Positions 16,409-26,233 are shown, numbered from the stretch's first letter. The stretch: 64,000 bases of DNA from Oscillatoria sp. SIO1A7 (GCA_010672965.1 JAAHFN010000007.1:141145-205144), one strand, 5' to 3'. A program made the numbers and translations. The notes: generated by a model from the sequence alone, not told the origin.

Positions 16409-18022
16409 ATGAGCTACTGCGTCAATCCAGCCTGTCCCCAACCAGAGAATCCAGACCAGATTCCCAACTGCCTTGCCTGTGGGAGCAATCTCTTATTGCA
16501 AGGTCGCTATCGCATCATCCGAGCTTTGGGGCAAGGTGGCTTTGGGGCAACATTTCTAGCCAAAGACGAGTCCCTACCCGGTCAGCCAATCTCCGTAATC
16601 AAGCAACTGCGCCCTGCCGCATCGATGCCACATGTTCTAGAAATGGCGCGGCAGTTATTCCAGCGAGAGGCCGAGACCCTGGGCAGAATTGGCAATCATC
16701 CTCAAGTGCCGAGACTGCTAGACTATTTTGAAATAGAGGGTCAATTTTACTTGGTTCAAGAGTATATCAACGGCCAAACTTTGAAAGAAGAAGTCAATAT
16801 AAGCGGCTCGTTTACCGAGTATGGCGTGAAAGAATTTCTCAAACAAATCCTGTCGCTACTTAAATACCTGCACCGGCACGAAATAATTCACCGAGATATT
16901 AAGCCAGCTAATATCATTCGCCGCAATGTAGATAATAAACTGGTGCTGATAGACTTTGGCGCGGTCAAGGACGAAATCAATCAGACGACGATGCTGAATT
17001 CTGCCAGTTCTGGACAAACTGCTTTTACATCCTTTGCAATTGGCACCCCCGGTTATGCCCCCCAGGAACAGTTGGCTCTGCGACCAGTTTATGCCAGCGA
17101 CATCTATGCCGTGGGGGCAACTTGTCTTTATCTGCTAACGGGTCAATCCCCCAATCGCTTCGGCTATGACCCTCATACTAGCGAAATCCTCTGGCGTCCG
17201 TATGTTTATGTCAGCGACAGTTTTGCCGAGGTGCTGGGGAAAATGCTGGCCGGTTCCGTGCGCGATCGCTACCACTCTGCAGAAGAAGTCCTGCGAGCCT
17301 TAGATGTAGCTTCTAATTTGGCAAGCCTTCAACAAGGAATGATAGCGCAAGAGCCGACTGCTATCAACCAATCGGAAGAGCCGACTCAAATAGAGGGGGA
17401 TAATTTCTCCTGGCTGCCCGCCCACGCTCGCCAAGCAAAAGCAATTCAAGCCCGAAAAGCCAAGCAGGCCAAAAAAAGACCATCGAGCAGCCGGACAAGA
17501 CTCAAGCAACAAGGCTCGGCAGTCCAACGCAGTTCGGCTACCAAGCTGCGGGATAAAACTGCGATCGCATCTAGCCAGGTCAACGGAGGTAAATTAACTG
17601 CCGGACAAGTGCGACTTGCCTATGGCAAAGGGAGAAAAGATTTTGCAGACTGCAACCTAAGCGGTATCGACCTGCAAAGAGTCACCTTGTCCAAAGCGAT
17701 TTTTTATGGGGCGACATTAGACAGAATTAATCTCCAGGACGCCAATCTACTTGAGTGCAATTTTGGTCGCGCCGCTTTAATCAAGGCGAACCTGCGCGAT
17801 GCCAATCTAACCCGGGCGTCTTTCTCCTATGCGAATTTGGCTGGCGCTGACTTGAGAGGAGCAGATCTCAGGGATGCTTCTCTGAACCAGACCAATCTGC
17901 GCGGAGCTAACCTATGCGGGGCCAATCTTACCGGCGCGAAGGTCACCGCTAAACAGTTGGAGTACGCCCGCACGAATTGGCTGACCATTAAGCCCAATGG
18001 CAAAAGAAGCTTTTTTGGCTAA
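16409..18022 (+). CDS. spkB: SpkB-type Ser/Thr protein kinase with pentapeptide repeats
   Basis: 537 residues. An N-terminal four-cysteine motif (Cys4, Cys9, Cys21, Cys24) is followed by a Hanks-type kinase: glycine loop LGQGGFGATF (41-50), Lys65, catalytic HRDIKPAN (from 161), DFG (182-184), and GTPGYAPQEQ in the activation segment. A basic linker (about 350-395) leads to pentapeptide repeats (A[N/D]LxxA, about 410-515). This Cys-kinase-pentapeptide order is that of Synechocystis SpkB, linked to motility and oxidative stress in that organism. No transmembrane segment is seen, so it is probably soluble. It stands alone between two repeat-rich intergenic regions. Confidence 0.9.
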   Translation: MSYCVNPACPQPENPDQIPNCLACGSNLLLQGRYRIIRALGQGGFGATFLAKDESLPGQPISVIKQLRPAASMPHVLEMARQLFQREAETLGRIGNHPQVPRLLDYFEIEGQFYLVQEYINGQTLKEEVNISGSFTEYGVKEFLKQILSLLKYLHRHEIIHRDIKPANIIRRNVDNKLVLIDFGAVKDEINQTTMLNSASSGQTAFTSFAIGTPGYAPQEQLALRPVYASDIYAVGATCLYLLTGQSPNRFGYDPHTSEILWRPYVYVSDSFAEVLGKMLAGSVRDRYHSAEEVLRALDVASNLASLQQGMIAQEPTAINQSEEPTQIEGDNFSWLPAHARQAKAIQARKAKQAKKRPSSSRTRLKQQGSAVQRSSATKLRDKTAIASSQVNGGKLTAGQVRLAYGKGRKDFADCNLSGIDLQRVTLSKAIFYGATLDRINLQDANLLECNFGRAALIKANLRDANLTRASFSYANLAGADLRGADLRDASLNQTNLRGANLCGANLTGAKVTAKQLEYARTNWLTIKPNGKRSFFG

Positions 18023-18920
18023 TGGTAATGCATAGGGCATAGGGCATTGGGCATTGGGCATGGGGCATCGGGCATAGGGCATAGGGCATTGGGCATTGGG
18101 CATCGGGCATGGGGCATCGGGCATAGAGCATAGGGCATAGAGCATAGGGCATCGGGCATTGGGCATTGGGCATGGGATGAAGTTATTCCGCCTGTCCCCA
18201 TGTCTCCTTGTCCCCATGTCTCCTTGTCTCCATGTCCCCCGGTCCCCGGGTTTCCTTGTCTTCCAATGCCCAATGCCCAATGCCCCATGCCCAATACCAT
18301 GTCTCCTTGTCTCCATGTCCCCCGGTCCCCGGGTTTCCTTGTCTTCCAATGCCCAATGCCCAATGCCCCATGCCCAATACCATGTCTCCTTGTCTCCATG
18401 TCCCCCGGTCCCCGGGTTTCCTTGTCTTCCAATGCCCAATGCCCAATGCCCCATGCCCAATACCATGTCTCCTTGTCTCCATGTCCCCCGGTCCCCGGGT
18501 TTCCTTGTCTTCCAATGCCCAATGCCCCATGCCCCATGCCCAATACCATGTTTCCTTGTCTCCATGTCCCCCGGTCCCCGGGTTTCCTTGTCTTCCAATG
18601 CCCAATGCCCAATGCCCCATGCCCAATACCATGTTTCCTTGTCTCCATGTCCCCCGGTCCCCGGGTTTCCTTGTCTTCCAATGCCCAATGCCCAATGCCC
18701 CATGCCCAATACCATGTCTCCATGTCCCCCGGTCCCCGGGTTTCCTTGTCTTCCAATGCCCAATGCCCAATTTTATCCTGAGCCTGTCGTAGGCGTAGCC
18801 CGCCCTCCGGGGCGTAGGGGCCCCATGCCCAATACCATGTTTCCTTGTCTCCATGTCCCCCGGTCCCCCAGTCCCCTTGTCTTCCAATGCCCAATGCCCA
18901 ATGCCCCATGCCCAATGCAG
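18023..18920. repeat. Minisatellite with exact 83-bp period plus GGGCATT heptads
   Basis: After a run of GGGCATT/GGGCATA heptads (18030-18176), units start with CATG at 18298, 18381, 18464, 18547, 18630 and 18713, always 83 bases apart. The array begins near 18213. It is interrupted at about 18775-18822 by unrelated sequence and ends with a partial unit. Each unit joins a C-rich half (CCCCCGGTCCCCGGG) to a heptad half (CCAATGCCCAATG). The long open frames on both strands are a by-product of the repeat. Confidence 0.95.
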
Positions 18921-18956
18921 ATAGAATAATTCAGGCAGTTTGACCGATTGAGTTAA

Positions 18957-21458
18957 ATGAAAATTTCTCTGAACTGGCTGAGGGAACTGGTAGATATCGG
19001 CATTTCCGAAGAAGCCCTAGCAGAAAAGCTGACAATGGCTGGCTTTGAGGTAGAGGACATCGAAGACCGTCGCGCTTGGGCGGATGGGGTCGTGGTAGGC
19101 AAAGTCACTAGCTGCGATCGCCACCCCAATGCGAACAAGCTCAGCGTCTGCGAAGTAGATATCGGTGCGGGAGGCGACCCCTTAAATATTGTCTGCGGCG
19201 CTCCCAACGTGCGATCGGGCATATTCGTACCCGTAGCAACCGTCGGCACCTATCTGCCAAAAGTGGATATCAAAATTAAAAAAGCAAAACTGCGGGGCGC
19301 TCCTTCCGAAGGGATGATTTGCTCCTTGGCAGAACTGGGATTAAGCAAAGAATCCGAAGGAATTCATATCTTTCCAGGGGAAAATCTCCAGCTTGGCAGC
19401 GACGTTCGCCCCTTGTTGGGACTGGATGACGCAATTTTAGACCTGGCGACAACGGCCAATCGTGCCGATGCCCTGAGCATGGTCGGGGTAGCTCGGGAAG
19501 TGGCGGCTCTCACTGGGGCAACCGTGCGATTGCCGGAAGTTCCGACCCCGACGATCGCAGCTAGCTCTCCAGGCAGCTCCCAGGAAACTGGGTTAGCGAT
19601 CGCCACCGAAGATAGCAAAGCCTGCCCCATCTATATTGGCACTATCATTGAAGGAGTCGAGATTGCTCCTTCTCCAGAATGGTTGCAGCAGCGCTTGCAA
19701 GCTGCCGGAGTCCGACCTATTAATAATGTGGTCGATGCCACCAACTATGTCTTGCTGGAATGGGGTCAACCCCTGCATGCTTTTGACCGAGACCGATTGC
19801 GAGCTGTAACGGGAGGCGACTCCTTAACTATTAGCACCCGTTTTGCAAAAGCTGGGGAATCTTTGACAACTCTCGACGGTCAGAAGCGGAGCTTAGAAGA
19901 GCAAAACCTGCTTATTACAGCAGCAGCGGAATCGCAAAACGATCGCCCAGTGGCTTTGGCCGGCGTGATGGGTGGACAGGAAACAGAAGTCCATGACGAG
20001 ACGAAAAATATCTTGTTAGAAGCGGCGCAATTCGATGGAGCTGCAATTCGCAGATCGGCTCGGGCTCAGGGCTTGCGCACGGAAGCATCTAACCGCTACG
20101 AACGGGGGACGAATCCGGCGGGATTGGAGACGGCTTCTAGAAGAGCGATCGCACTTATATTAGAGTTGGCAGGGGGAACTGCTACGACCCAGGCGATCGC
20201 CGACAATCGCCCGGAGCAGTCTTTGCGCCCGCAGTCCATCGAGCTGCACCTAGATCGGGTAAACCAGGTTTTAGGGAATGTCAAAGTTGGCCATGAAATA
20301 AGTATGCTCCAACCGCAAGACATGGAAGATGCTCTCAAAGCATTGGAATGTCAAATCGAGCCAACAGCAGAGCGGCTTTGGAACGTCACGGTGCCCCCCT
20401 ATCGCGCTCGGGATTTAGAGCGGGAAATTGACTTGATAGAAGAAATTGCCCGCCTCTACGGCTACGATCGCTTTTGCGATACTCTACCAAATCAGAGCGC
20501 TTTTGGCAAGCTGCCCAAGGAGCAGGAAGCAATGCGCCAAATCAGAGCCGCCCTGCGAGCAGTGGGTTTGACGGAATTGATGCATTATTCCTTAGTCAAG
20601 CCGGAAGGGGAAAACCAGGTGGCGATCGCCAATCCTCTTTTTGCCGAATATTCTGCCCTGCGCAAGGAAATGATATCGCCATTAATTGATGCTTTCGAGG
20701 AAAACCTAAACCAAAATAATGGTTCTCTCAACGGCTTTGATATCGGTCGCATTTTCTGGAAAGAGGGAGAAGCTTACCGCGAACGAGACACCCTAGCTGG
20801 AATCGTCGGTGGCGACAAAAGCCAAGGTCGCTGGATGCGGGGCGGTCGGGAGCAGCCGATGACTTGGTTTGAAGCCAAAGGCTTATTAGAAAGTGCCTTC
20901 GACCGACTGGCGCTCTCGGTAGAATATCAACCCTTATCTCCCGAAGGCGAACCGCAACTATTACCCGTCGAGTTTTCTCAGCAGACTCTGCACCCCGGGC
21001 GCACTGCTTCTTTGCGATTGCGGGGCAAAGCTCTCGGCATATTCGGCCAACTGCATCCGGCATTGCGCAAGGAGCGGGAATTGCCAGATGAGATCTATGT
21101 ATTTCAGTTGGATTTGACAGTGCTGTTAGCTGCTATGGTTCAAAGTTCGACGCCCAAATTTACCGCTTATTCTCCCTATCCCGCTTCAGACCGGGATATT
21201 GCTTTCTTCGCTCCAGTTGAAGTTTCTGTCGCCGAACTAGAACGCCGCATGGCTAAGGCCGGGGGCAAATTACTGGAGTCGGTGGAGCTGTTTGACGAGT
21301 ATCGCGGCGAAAGCGTACCGGAAGGAAATCGGAGTTTGGCGTTTCGGCTGACCTACAGAACCGGCGATCGCACTCTCACCGACGAAGACATCGAGCCCGT
21401 CCATCAAAAAGTGCGCGACTCTTTAGTCAAGCAATTTGGCGTTAACCTCAGAAGTTAA
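18957..21458 (+). CDS. pheT: Phenylalanine-tRNA ligase beta subunit
   Basis: 833 residues, near the family norm of about 800. PheT pairs with PheS to charge tRNA-Phe. The N-terminal tRNA-binding OB domain is present ([20 protein letters not shown], about 46-65), then the B3/B4 editing region ([20 protein letters not shown]), the B5 domain, the catalytic-like core ([18 protein letters not shown]), and the C-terminal anticodon-binding ferredoxin-like domain ([26 protein letters not shown]). It directly follows the minisatellite. pheS is not in the window, as is common in cyanobacteria. Confidence 0.97.
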   Translation: MKISLNWLRELVDIGISEEALAEKLTMAGFEVEDIEDRRAWADGVVVGKVTSCDRHPNANKLSVCEVDIGAGGDPLNIVCGAPNVRSGIFVPVATVGTYLPKVDIKIKKAKLRGAPSEGMICSLAELGLSKESEGIHIFPGENLQLGSDVRPLLGLDDAILDLATTANRADALSMVGVAREVAALTGATVRLPEVPTPTIAASSPGSSQETGLAIATEDSKACPIYIGTIIEGVEIAPSPEWLQQRLQAAGVRPINNVVDATNYVLLEWGQPLHAFDRDRLRAVTGGDSLTISTRFAKAGESLTTLDGQKRSLEEQNLLITAAAESQNDRPVALAGVMGGQETEVHDETKNILLEAAQFDGAAIRRSARAQGLRTEASNRYERGTNPAGLETASRRAIALILELAGGTATTQAIADNRPEQSLRPQSIELHLDRVNQVLGNVKVGHEISMLQPQDMEDALKALECQIEPTAERLWNVTVPPYRARDLEREIDLIEEIARLYGYDRFCDTLPNQSAFGKLPKEQEAMRQIRAALRAVGLTELMHYSLVKPEGENQVAIANPLFAEYSALRKEMISPLIDAFEENLNQNNGSLNGFDIGRIFWKEGEAYRERDTLAGIVGGDKSQGRWMRGGREQPMTWFEAKGLLESAFDRLALSVEYQPLSPEGEPQLLPVEFSQQTLHPGRTASLRLRGKALGIFGQLHPALRKERELPDEIYVFQLDLTVLLAAMVQSSTPKFTAYSPYPASDRDIAFFAPVEVSVAELERRMAKAGGKLLESVELFDEYRGESVPEGNRSLAFRLTYRTGDRTLTDEDIEPVHQKVRDSLVKQFGVNLRS

Positions 21459-21521
21459 TCTATAGTTAATCTATAGTTCATCTATTGTAGATGGTAGATT
21501 TTGCCGCCCATCCAAAATCTA

Positions 21522-21808
21522 TAGCGTTTCTCAAATTGATATGAGGTTGCCTGGGCGAAGCATCCCAGTACGGAAATTACCGTTCGGAAAACCGAGATAG
21601 TTGCTCTTGTTGCTGTCGCCCCTACGTTTCCTTCATTATACTTATATCGAATCCGGTTAAATACCCATACAAGGGATCTCGAAGATTCCGTAGGACGGGC
21701 GTCCCGCCTGTCCCACCAAGCGTAAGGACAGGCGGGACGCCCGTCCTACGCAGGACTTGACTTTTTTTAGGGCGATTAAACGGATCTGATATTATTTGAG
21801 AACCGCTA
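21522..21808. mobile_element. Family A miniature element carrying a nested family B element
   Basis: Ends TAGCGTTTCTCAAATTG and TTTGAGAACCGCTA are flanked by TA on both sides (21520-21521, 21809-21810). The element is longer than its relatives because a family B copy sits at 21645-21791. Confidence 0.9.
21645..21791. mobile_element. Family B miniature element nested in family A
   Basis: Ends TATCGAATCCGGTTAA and CGGATCTGATA are flanked by TTA at 21642-21644 and 21792-21794. Removing it restores CTTATTTGAG, the normal family A right end. Its interior holds the GTAGGACGGGCGTCCCGCC hairpin. Confidence 0.9.
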
Positions 21809-21851
21809 TATTATTCACCATCCAATTAGTAAGGAAAGGAGATTAAAAATT

Positions 21852-22121
21852 ATGGCCAAGTATGTAATGTGGGGAAGTTACTGCGAAGACGTGCTGGAAA
21901 AGCGATCGCCCTATCGGCAGGCTCATCTGGATGGTCTTGCCCAGCAAAAAGAATCTGGCATACTCGTTACCATTGGTCCGACCAAAGATTTGACCAAAGT
22001 CTTTGCTATCTACGATGCCCCGGATGAAGTCACCGTGCGGCAGATAGTCGAGAGCGATCCCTATTGGCAAAACGGGATTTGGACTGAGTATGAAGTCCGA
22101 GAGTGGATTCAAGCTTTTTGA
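21852..22121 (+). CDS. YciI-family protein
   Basis: 89 residues with the YciI/ferredoxin-like pattern: KYVMWGSYCEDVLEKRSPYR, HLDGLAQQKESGIL, and the end VRQIVESDPYWQNGIWTEYE, where the conserved D-P-[Y/F] is visible. The family is related to muconolactone isomerase-like folds and its biological role is unsettled. A good ribosome binding site (AAGGAGA, 21836-21842) precedes the ATG. It is a single gene. Confidence 0.8.
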   Translation: MAKYVMWGSYCEDVLEKRSPYRQAHLDGLAQQKESGILVTIGPTKDLTKVFAIYDAPDEVTVRQIVESDPYWQNGIWTEYEVREWIQAF

Positions 22122-22140
22122 GGCGATTCCCTTGCTCCCA

Positions 22141-22467
22141 TTAGCTGACTGCATATTCCGTAAATTGTCGTTGAAAAGGTGAATGAAACCCCAAAACTAT
22201 ATCTGTTTTGGGGACACCTGCTTCAACTAAAAGACTGGCAATTAAGATTTCGCTATTATTTTGTTGAATGTATATTTTTCCATTGATTATATCTAAATGT
22301 AAAATATTTCCATAAATTGAATGACCGTTATACCAACCTACTTGAACTAATAAATAATGATGGCGTTATGTATCTAAAATAGTCTCCATAGGCACATAAT
22401 CGTCGCCACAAATTTCTGCTTGCTCTTTTAGGACTTTTTGAATTAAATCGCTGTAGTTTATAGCCAT
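22141..22467 (-). pseudogene. xisI-like gene with one nonsense codon
   Basis: From the ATG complement at 22467 the frame reads 109 codons ending at 22141, interrupted only by TAA at codon 34. The translation matches the XisI family: LIQKVLKEQAEICGDDYVP, then after the stop RHHYLLVQVGWYNGHSIYGN, LHLDIINGKIYIQQNNSEIL and VEAGVPKTDIVLGFHSPFQR. The family usually has glutamine at the stop position (DTQRHHY), so CAA to TAA is enough. XisI works with XisH; no xisH was found upstream. These genes are widespread in cyanobacteria beyond the fdxN element. Confidence 0.85.
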
Positions 22468-22594
22468 TTTCTTTGGTTCTCAGTTAGCGCCAGAAACCCG
22501 GTTTTTTCAAAACCCGGGTTTCTCAGATATTGAAGGCCACCCCCGTCGTTGCAGAAACTCCCGTTCTAGGTTCTGGGGCAGCCTATTTATTCTA

Positions 22595-22727
22595 TAGCGG
22601 TTCTCAAATAAGTGTAAATTAGAAGTGTAGGGGCGACAGCATCCCCGAGACAATCTCGGCCTTAAACGGTAACCCCCGTAATGGGATGCTTCGCCCAGGC
22701 AACTTCACATCAATTTGAGAAATGCTA
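22595..22727. mobile_element. Family A miniature element
   Basis: It is bounded by TAGCGGTTCTCAAATAAGTG and CAATTTGAGAAATGCTA with TA on each side. The usual interior (GTAGGGGCGACAGC, GGGATGCTTCGCCC) is present. The surrounding 22468-22946 has no gene. A second repeat with GGCGTAGGCTCCGCCTACGCC lies at about 22780-22800. Confidence 0.9.
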
Positions 22728-22946
22728 TATATAGGACTACGGATTCAGGTTAGGACAGCCTCTTGGGGCAAATGAGAGGGCGTAGGCTCCGCCTACGCCC
22801 CTACGAACAAGACTGTCCTAAACCGTCGTAAGTTTTGCAATACCAGAAAAATCCGGGGCAGGGCTCTGTCGCGGGGCTCAGCCCTGCGCCAGAGCCTAGA
22901 TCGATCTGGAGCGCCAGTTTTGGTCCAGCCACCCCGCTTGGGTTGC

Positions 22947-23192
22947 TTAGGTCATAAACTTAGACAGCCGCAAAGACTTAGCCAAAGTCGGATTGAGCTT
23001 CCAGCAGACCAGACTAAAGGCATCAACTGGATTCCACTTGGGATAATACTCCGCCACGATCTCCCTCCACTGGCCGTCCTCCTCGCCGGGATTGGGATTG
23101 AGCCATTTAAGATCTGCGGGCTCCTCCCCAACCTTGGAATAGGTTACTTGAGCAAACTGATTTAGCCAAGCGTCCTTATCTGGCTCTGCCAT
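22947..23192 (-). CDS. Conserved-looking small hypothetical protein
   Basis: 81 residues from ATG 23192 (upstream in-frame sequence looks non-coding). The sequence MAEPDKDAWLNQFAQVTYSK ... WREIVAEYYPKWNPVDAFSL ... KSLRLSKFMT is acidic at the start and aromatic in the middle. It is soluble with no membrane segment. I do not recognise a family. It is probably monocistronic. Confidence 0.5.
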   Translation of the reverse strand: MAEPDKDAWLNQFAQVTYSKVGEEPADLKWLNPNPGEEDGQWREIVAEYYPKWNPVDAFSLVCWKLNPTLAKSLRLSKFMT

Positions 23193-23361
23193 ATTTATTC
23201 GTACCTCAAACAAGTCTAAGCTAGCAAGTATAGCAAGTCTTTTGGGAATGCGGAAGTCCCTGATGTTACAGCAAAAATCGGGAGCGATCGCGCCTTGCCT
23301 CATGTACGATAAGCAATTGTTGAGGGCAAAGCAGCCGCCAGATGAGGAGCAAATCATAGGG

Positions 23362-23459
23362 TATAGCAGTCAGCAGTCAGCGGTCAGCGGTCAGCATTGC
23401 CGGTATATAGCTTTGGCAACCAATGAGATTGCCCTAACCCTCGCGTGCGTAGTGCTATA
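23362..23459. mobile_element. Family D repeat element (TATAGCA ends)
   Basis: The left end TATAGCAGTCAGCAGTCAGC and right end GCGTAGTGCTATA are imperfect inverted repeats. CAGCGGT heptads fill the left half. Related copies are at 26090-26195, 37138-37245 and 37365-37524, with a left-half remnant at 48816. Confidence 0.65.
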
Positions 23460-23482
23460 GCAAACTGGGATAAGCAGCAACG

Positions 23483-24475
23483 ATGAAAGCAGTTGTAATG
23501 ACCAAAGCAGGCGGTCCAGAAGTCCTGCAAGTCCAAGAGGTTCCCGAACCCAAGATAGAAGAAGGCGAAATTTTAGTGCGCCTTCATGCAGCAGGAGTCA
23601 ACCCCATCGATACCAAGCTCCGCAAGCGAGGCAGCTTTTATCCAGACCGAACCCCAACTATTCTGGGATGCGACGGTGCAGGGGTCGTGGAGGAGGTGGG
23701 CGAAGGGGTGAATCGGTTCCAAGTCGGGGACGAGGTATATTTTTGCCAGGGGGGTCTGGGCGGACCCAAGGGCAATTATGCTGAATATATAGCGATCGAT
23801 GCGCGGTTTGCCACCTTAAAACCGGCTTCTTTGAGCTTTGCCCAAGCCGCTGCAGCTCCCTTGGTTCTCATCACTGCTTGGGAAGCTCTTTACGATCGCG
23901 CCCGTCTGGATGCGGGACAGCGAACTTTAATTCATGGCGGCGCGGGTGGTGTCGGTCATATCGCCGTCCAACTGGCGAAACTCAAAGATGCCGAGGTTTG
24001 CACCACAGTAAGTTCCGAGGAAAAAGCCTCATTTGTTAGAAATCTGGGTGCAGATTTGGCAATTCTTTACAAACAAAAGAAATTTGTGGAAGCAGCCTTA
24101 GAATGGACTGAGGGAGAAGGAGTCGATATCGCTTTCGATACTGTGGGTGGAAAACTATTTCAGGAAACCTTCAGCGCGATTAGGACTTATGGCGATATTG
24201 TCACAATTCTCGAACCGGACAAGAAAACCATATGGAAAGAAGCTAGAAATCGTAATTTGCGGATTAGTCTCGAACTGATGCTGACGCCAATGCTGGCAGA
24301 AGATGATAATTTGCAATTGGATCAAGTGGCTATTCTGCGGGATTGCACTCGCTTATTCGATCGCGGTAACCTGAAAATTCAACTGGGCAAGACATTTCCC
24401 CTGGCAAAGGCGGCTGACGCTCATCGCTTGTTAGAATCTGGGTCTATGACGGGCAAGATTGCTTTGCTGATTTAG
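23483..24475 (+). CDS. Zinc-independent MDR oxidoreductase (quinone oxidoreductase-like)
   Basis: 330 residues, medium-chain dehydrogenase/reductase fold. The N-terminal GroES-like part reads VLQVQEVPEPKIEEGEILVR and RLHAAGVNPIDTKLR. The cofactor site HGGAGGVGHIAVQLAK (about 152-167) marks NAD(P)H binding. The catalytic zinc cysteine/histidine set of alcohol dehydrogenases is absent (NPID replaces the Cys motif), which fits the quinone oxidoreductase or enoyl reductase branch. The substrate is unknown. It is a single gene after a family D repeat. Confidence 0.85.
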   Translation: MKAVVMTKAGGPEVLQVQEVPEPKIEEGEILVRLHAAGVNPIDTKLRKRGSFYPDRTPTILGCDGAGVVEEVGEGVNRFQVGDEVYFCQGGLGGPKGNYAEYIAIDARFATLKPASLSFAQAAAAPLVLITAWEALYDRARLDAGQRTLIHGGAGGVGHIAVQLAKLKDAEVCTTVSSEEKASFVRNLGADLAILYKQKKFVEAALEWTEGEGVDIAFDTVGGKLFQETFSAIRTYGDIVTILEPDKKTIWKEARNRNLRISLELMLTPMLAEDDNLQLDQVAILRDCTRLFDRGNLKIQLGKTFPLAKAADAHRLLESGSMTGKIALLI

Positions 24476-24555
24476 CAATTTTGTGAATGGGAAAAGTTGT
24501 GAAGCCAGAAGCCCGGTTTTTTGACAATAAGTTCGCCATTTCCCTCTCCGGGCTC

Positions 24556-24636
24556 GATCCCCCCAACCTCCCTTAAAAAGGGGGGCTATTGACCCTTTTT
24601 ACTATTGCCCCCTTTTTAAGGGGGGTTGGGGGGATC
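24556..24636. repeat. GATCCCCCC hairpin repeat
   Basis: Long inverted arms of the type GATCCCCCCAACC...CCTTAAAAAGGGGGGC face each other. Sister copies occur at 25989-26063 and 28880-28960. The rest of 24476-24988 is non-coding, apart from a second hairpin repeat at 24876-24929. Confidence 0.9.
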
Positions 24637-24875
24637 TGACGTCGGCCGACGAACAGGCGTTTGTTGGGCTACTCGCACGAGTTGGCTATGCCCCAGAGGG
24701 CAGGCTCAAGTTACTCAGCCAGCAAGATAAATAAAAGGCAGAGCAAAATTTGTCTCTTTTCTCGCCTCATCAAAAACTTAGAAGTGTCCTATTTTAATGC
24801 CTTTGCCTGCGCCTTTGCCTGCTCTTGTCCTCGAAATTTGTCTTTAGGGAATTCTAAGAAATAAATCACCCAATT

Positions 24876-24929
24876 CGTAGGACGGGCGTCCGGTGCCTAG
24901 CTAAAGACAGGCGTCCCGCCTGTCCTACG
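24876..24929. repeat. GTAGGACGGGCG hairpin repeat
   Basis: Arms CGTAGGACGGGCGTCC and GGCGTCCCGCCTGTCCTACG face each other across a short loop. The same hairpin forms the core of family B elements at 21645, 27914 and 36486 and occurs at about 48965-49037. Confidence 0.85.
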
Positions 24930-24988
24930 GGGAAGCGAGCCGCGATCGCAGCCTACATAAAAAGAATAGGCGCAATTCCCGTTGAAAT

Positions 24989-25882
24989 TTAAATCGGAGT
25001 AGCCGACAAGGTTAGAGTATAATTAGTATCCCCTTCAAACTGAGAAATGCGCAGAAAATAAGTTCCCGCCACCAAAGTATTGATGTTAATTGTCTCCGCC
25101 GAGGTTCCGAATTCCGTCGAACTGGCAAAAACATCGTCAAATCCAATCGAGCCATTGCCGTTGAGGTCTTGGATGAGTTCCAGATCGGCATCGGCAGCGA
25201 GACCGTCGAGAACAACGTTCAAATTGCTATTGGCACCGAGACTAAAGCTATAGATATCCGTTGGGTCGGCTGCACCGACAAAATCTGTCACCGTTTGCGT
25301 ATCTGCGATCGCCCCCAAGTCGGCCGCCGAGCTGAGGTCTTGTCTGGGGTCTATTGCGGTACTGGCGCGTCCCTCTACCGACCCAAATAAACTAAAATGC
25401 TCGAAGGCGCTCCCGATAGTACCATTGGCGATCGCCTCCACCACATCTGGATTTTGTTGCAGATAAAAATCAGTATCTAACAAAAGACTGGGGTCTCGAC
25501 CTTCCAGTTGACCGAACATGACGAAATGTTGATATGCCGTTAGTTGGTCTCCGGCCACTGCCGCCGCTACATCTGGATTCTGTGCCAGGTAAAAGCCGGT
25601 ATCGAACAGAGGCTGGGGATTGCGGTTCTCAAACTGCCCAACATTGAGAAAATGATCCAAGGCCGTGGTGATTCCCCCTTCAATCGCGGCGGCCACATCG
25701 GTATTGAGGTCTCGGTACTCGCTAGCATCGAACAGGGCGCTCGGATCCCGCGATTCCAAGTTGCCAAATAGATTAAAATGCTCGAAGCCGTTGTTAAAAT
25801 CTCCGCTTGCAACTGCTGCTGCCACATCGGGATTCGCCGCCAGATAGTAGTTTTCGTCAAATAGAGCGCTTACATCTAACAT
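24989..25882 (-). CDS. NPDVA-repeat protein with C-terminal PPC domain
   Basis: 297 residues. Four tandem repeats of about 45 residues (roughly 1-180) follow the pattern LFDxxYYLxxNPDVAAAVA ... HFxxFGxxEGRDP, seen in cyanobacterial extracellular and calcium-binding-type proteins. The last 110 residues match a pre-peptidase C-terminal (PPC) beta sandwich: DIYSFSLGANSNLNVVLDGL, DADLELIQDLNGNGSIGFDD, GTYFLRISQFEGDTNYTLTL. There is no signal peptide, so secretion, if any, would need a non-Sec route. No enzyme domain is present; adhesion or binding is likely. It is a single gene. Confidence 0.75.
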   Translation of the reverse strand: MLDVSALFDENYYLAANPDVAAAVASGDFNNGFEHFNLFGNLESRDPSALFDASEYRDLNTDVAAAIEGGITTALDHFLNVGQFENRNPQPLFDTGFYLAQNPDVAAAVAGDQLTAYQHFVMFGQLEGRDPSLLLDTDFYLQQNPDVVEAIANGTIGSAFEHFSLFGSVEGRASTAIDPRQDLSSAADLGAIADTQTVTDFVGAADPTDIYSFSLGANSNLNVVLDGLAADADLELIQDLNGNGSIGFDDVFASSTEFGTSAETININTLVAGTYFLRISQFEGDTNYTLTLSATPI

Positions 25883-25988
25883 TTCTTAAAATTTTCTCCT
25901 CTCTGCTCTATGGTAGATTGCACTTATTGCGTGGTTATTATCTGCTTATACCATTTTGATTTATCAATGCTACAGATAGTAAGTTAGA

Positions 25989-26063
25989 GATCCCCCCAAC
26001 CCCCCGATGGATTGGGGGGCTCCAGACCATTGCCCCCCAATCCATCGGGGGGTTGGGGGGATC
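25989..26063. repeat. GATCCCCCC hairpin repeat
   Basis: Facing arms GATCCCCCCAACCCCCCGAT and its complement surround a 14-base centre, in the gap between two divergent genes. Confidence 0.9.
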
Positions 26064-26089
26064 GATATTGTAGTTTTTTTTCAAAATGG

Positions 26090-26195
26090 TATAGCACTAC
26101 GGATTCAGGGAACGGACAGTCACAAACGCAAAGATTGCGTATGGCAGGACTTTAGCTGACTGCTGACTGCTGATAGCTGATAGCTGATTGCTATA
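26090..26195. mobile_element. Family D repeat element
   Basis: It is bounded by TATAGCACTACGGATTCAGG and GCTGATTGCTATA and has CTGACTGCTGATAG heptads on the right. It ends 39 bases before the amine oxidase start, so it may carry or disrupt that gene's promoter. Confidence 0.65.
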
Positions 26196-26233
26196 TTACC
26201 CACAATGTTCAATACTATTACGGTGCAACCAAA

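Noticed and set aside
18298-18920. Possible CRISPR array
   Set aside because: The entire 83-base period is conserved with no unique spacers and no cas genes nearby.
18019-18929. Long open frames on both strands over the 83-bp array
   Set aside because: Their peptides are only translated repeat (for example NAQCPMP and ETRGPGDM). The frames overlap each other in every phase and lack start signals.
22468-22946. Search for an xisH partner upstream of xisI
   Set aside because: Only mobile repeats are present there; no XisH-like frame was found.
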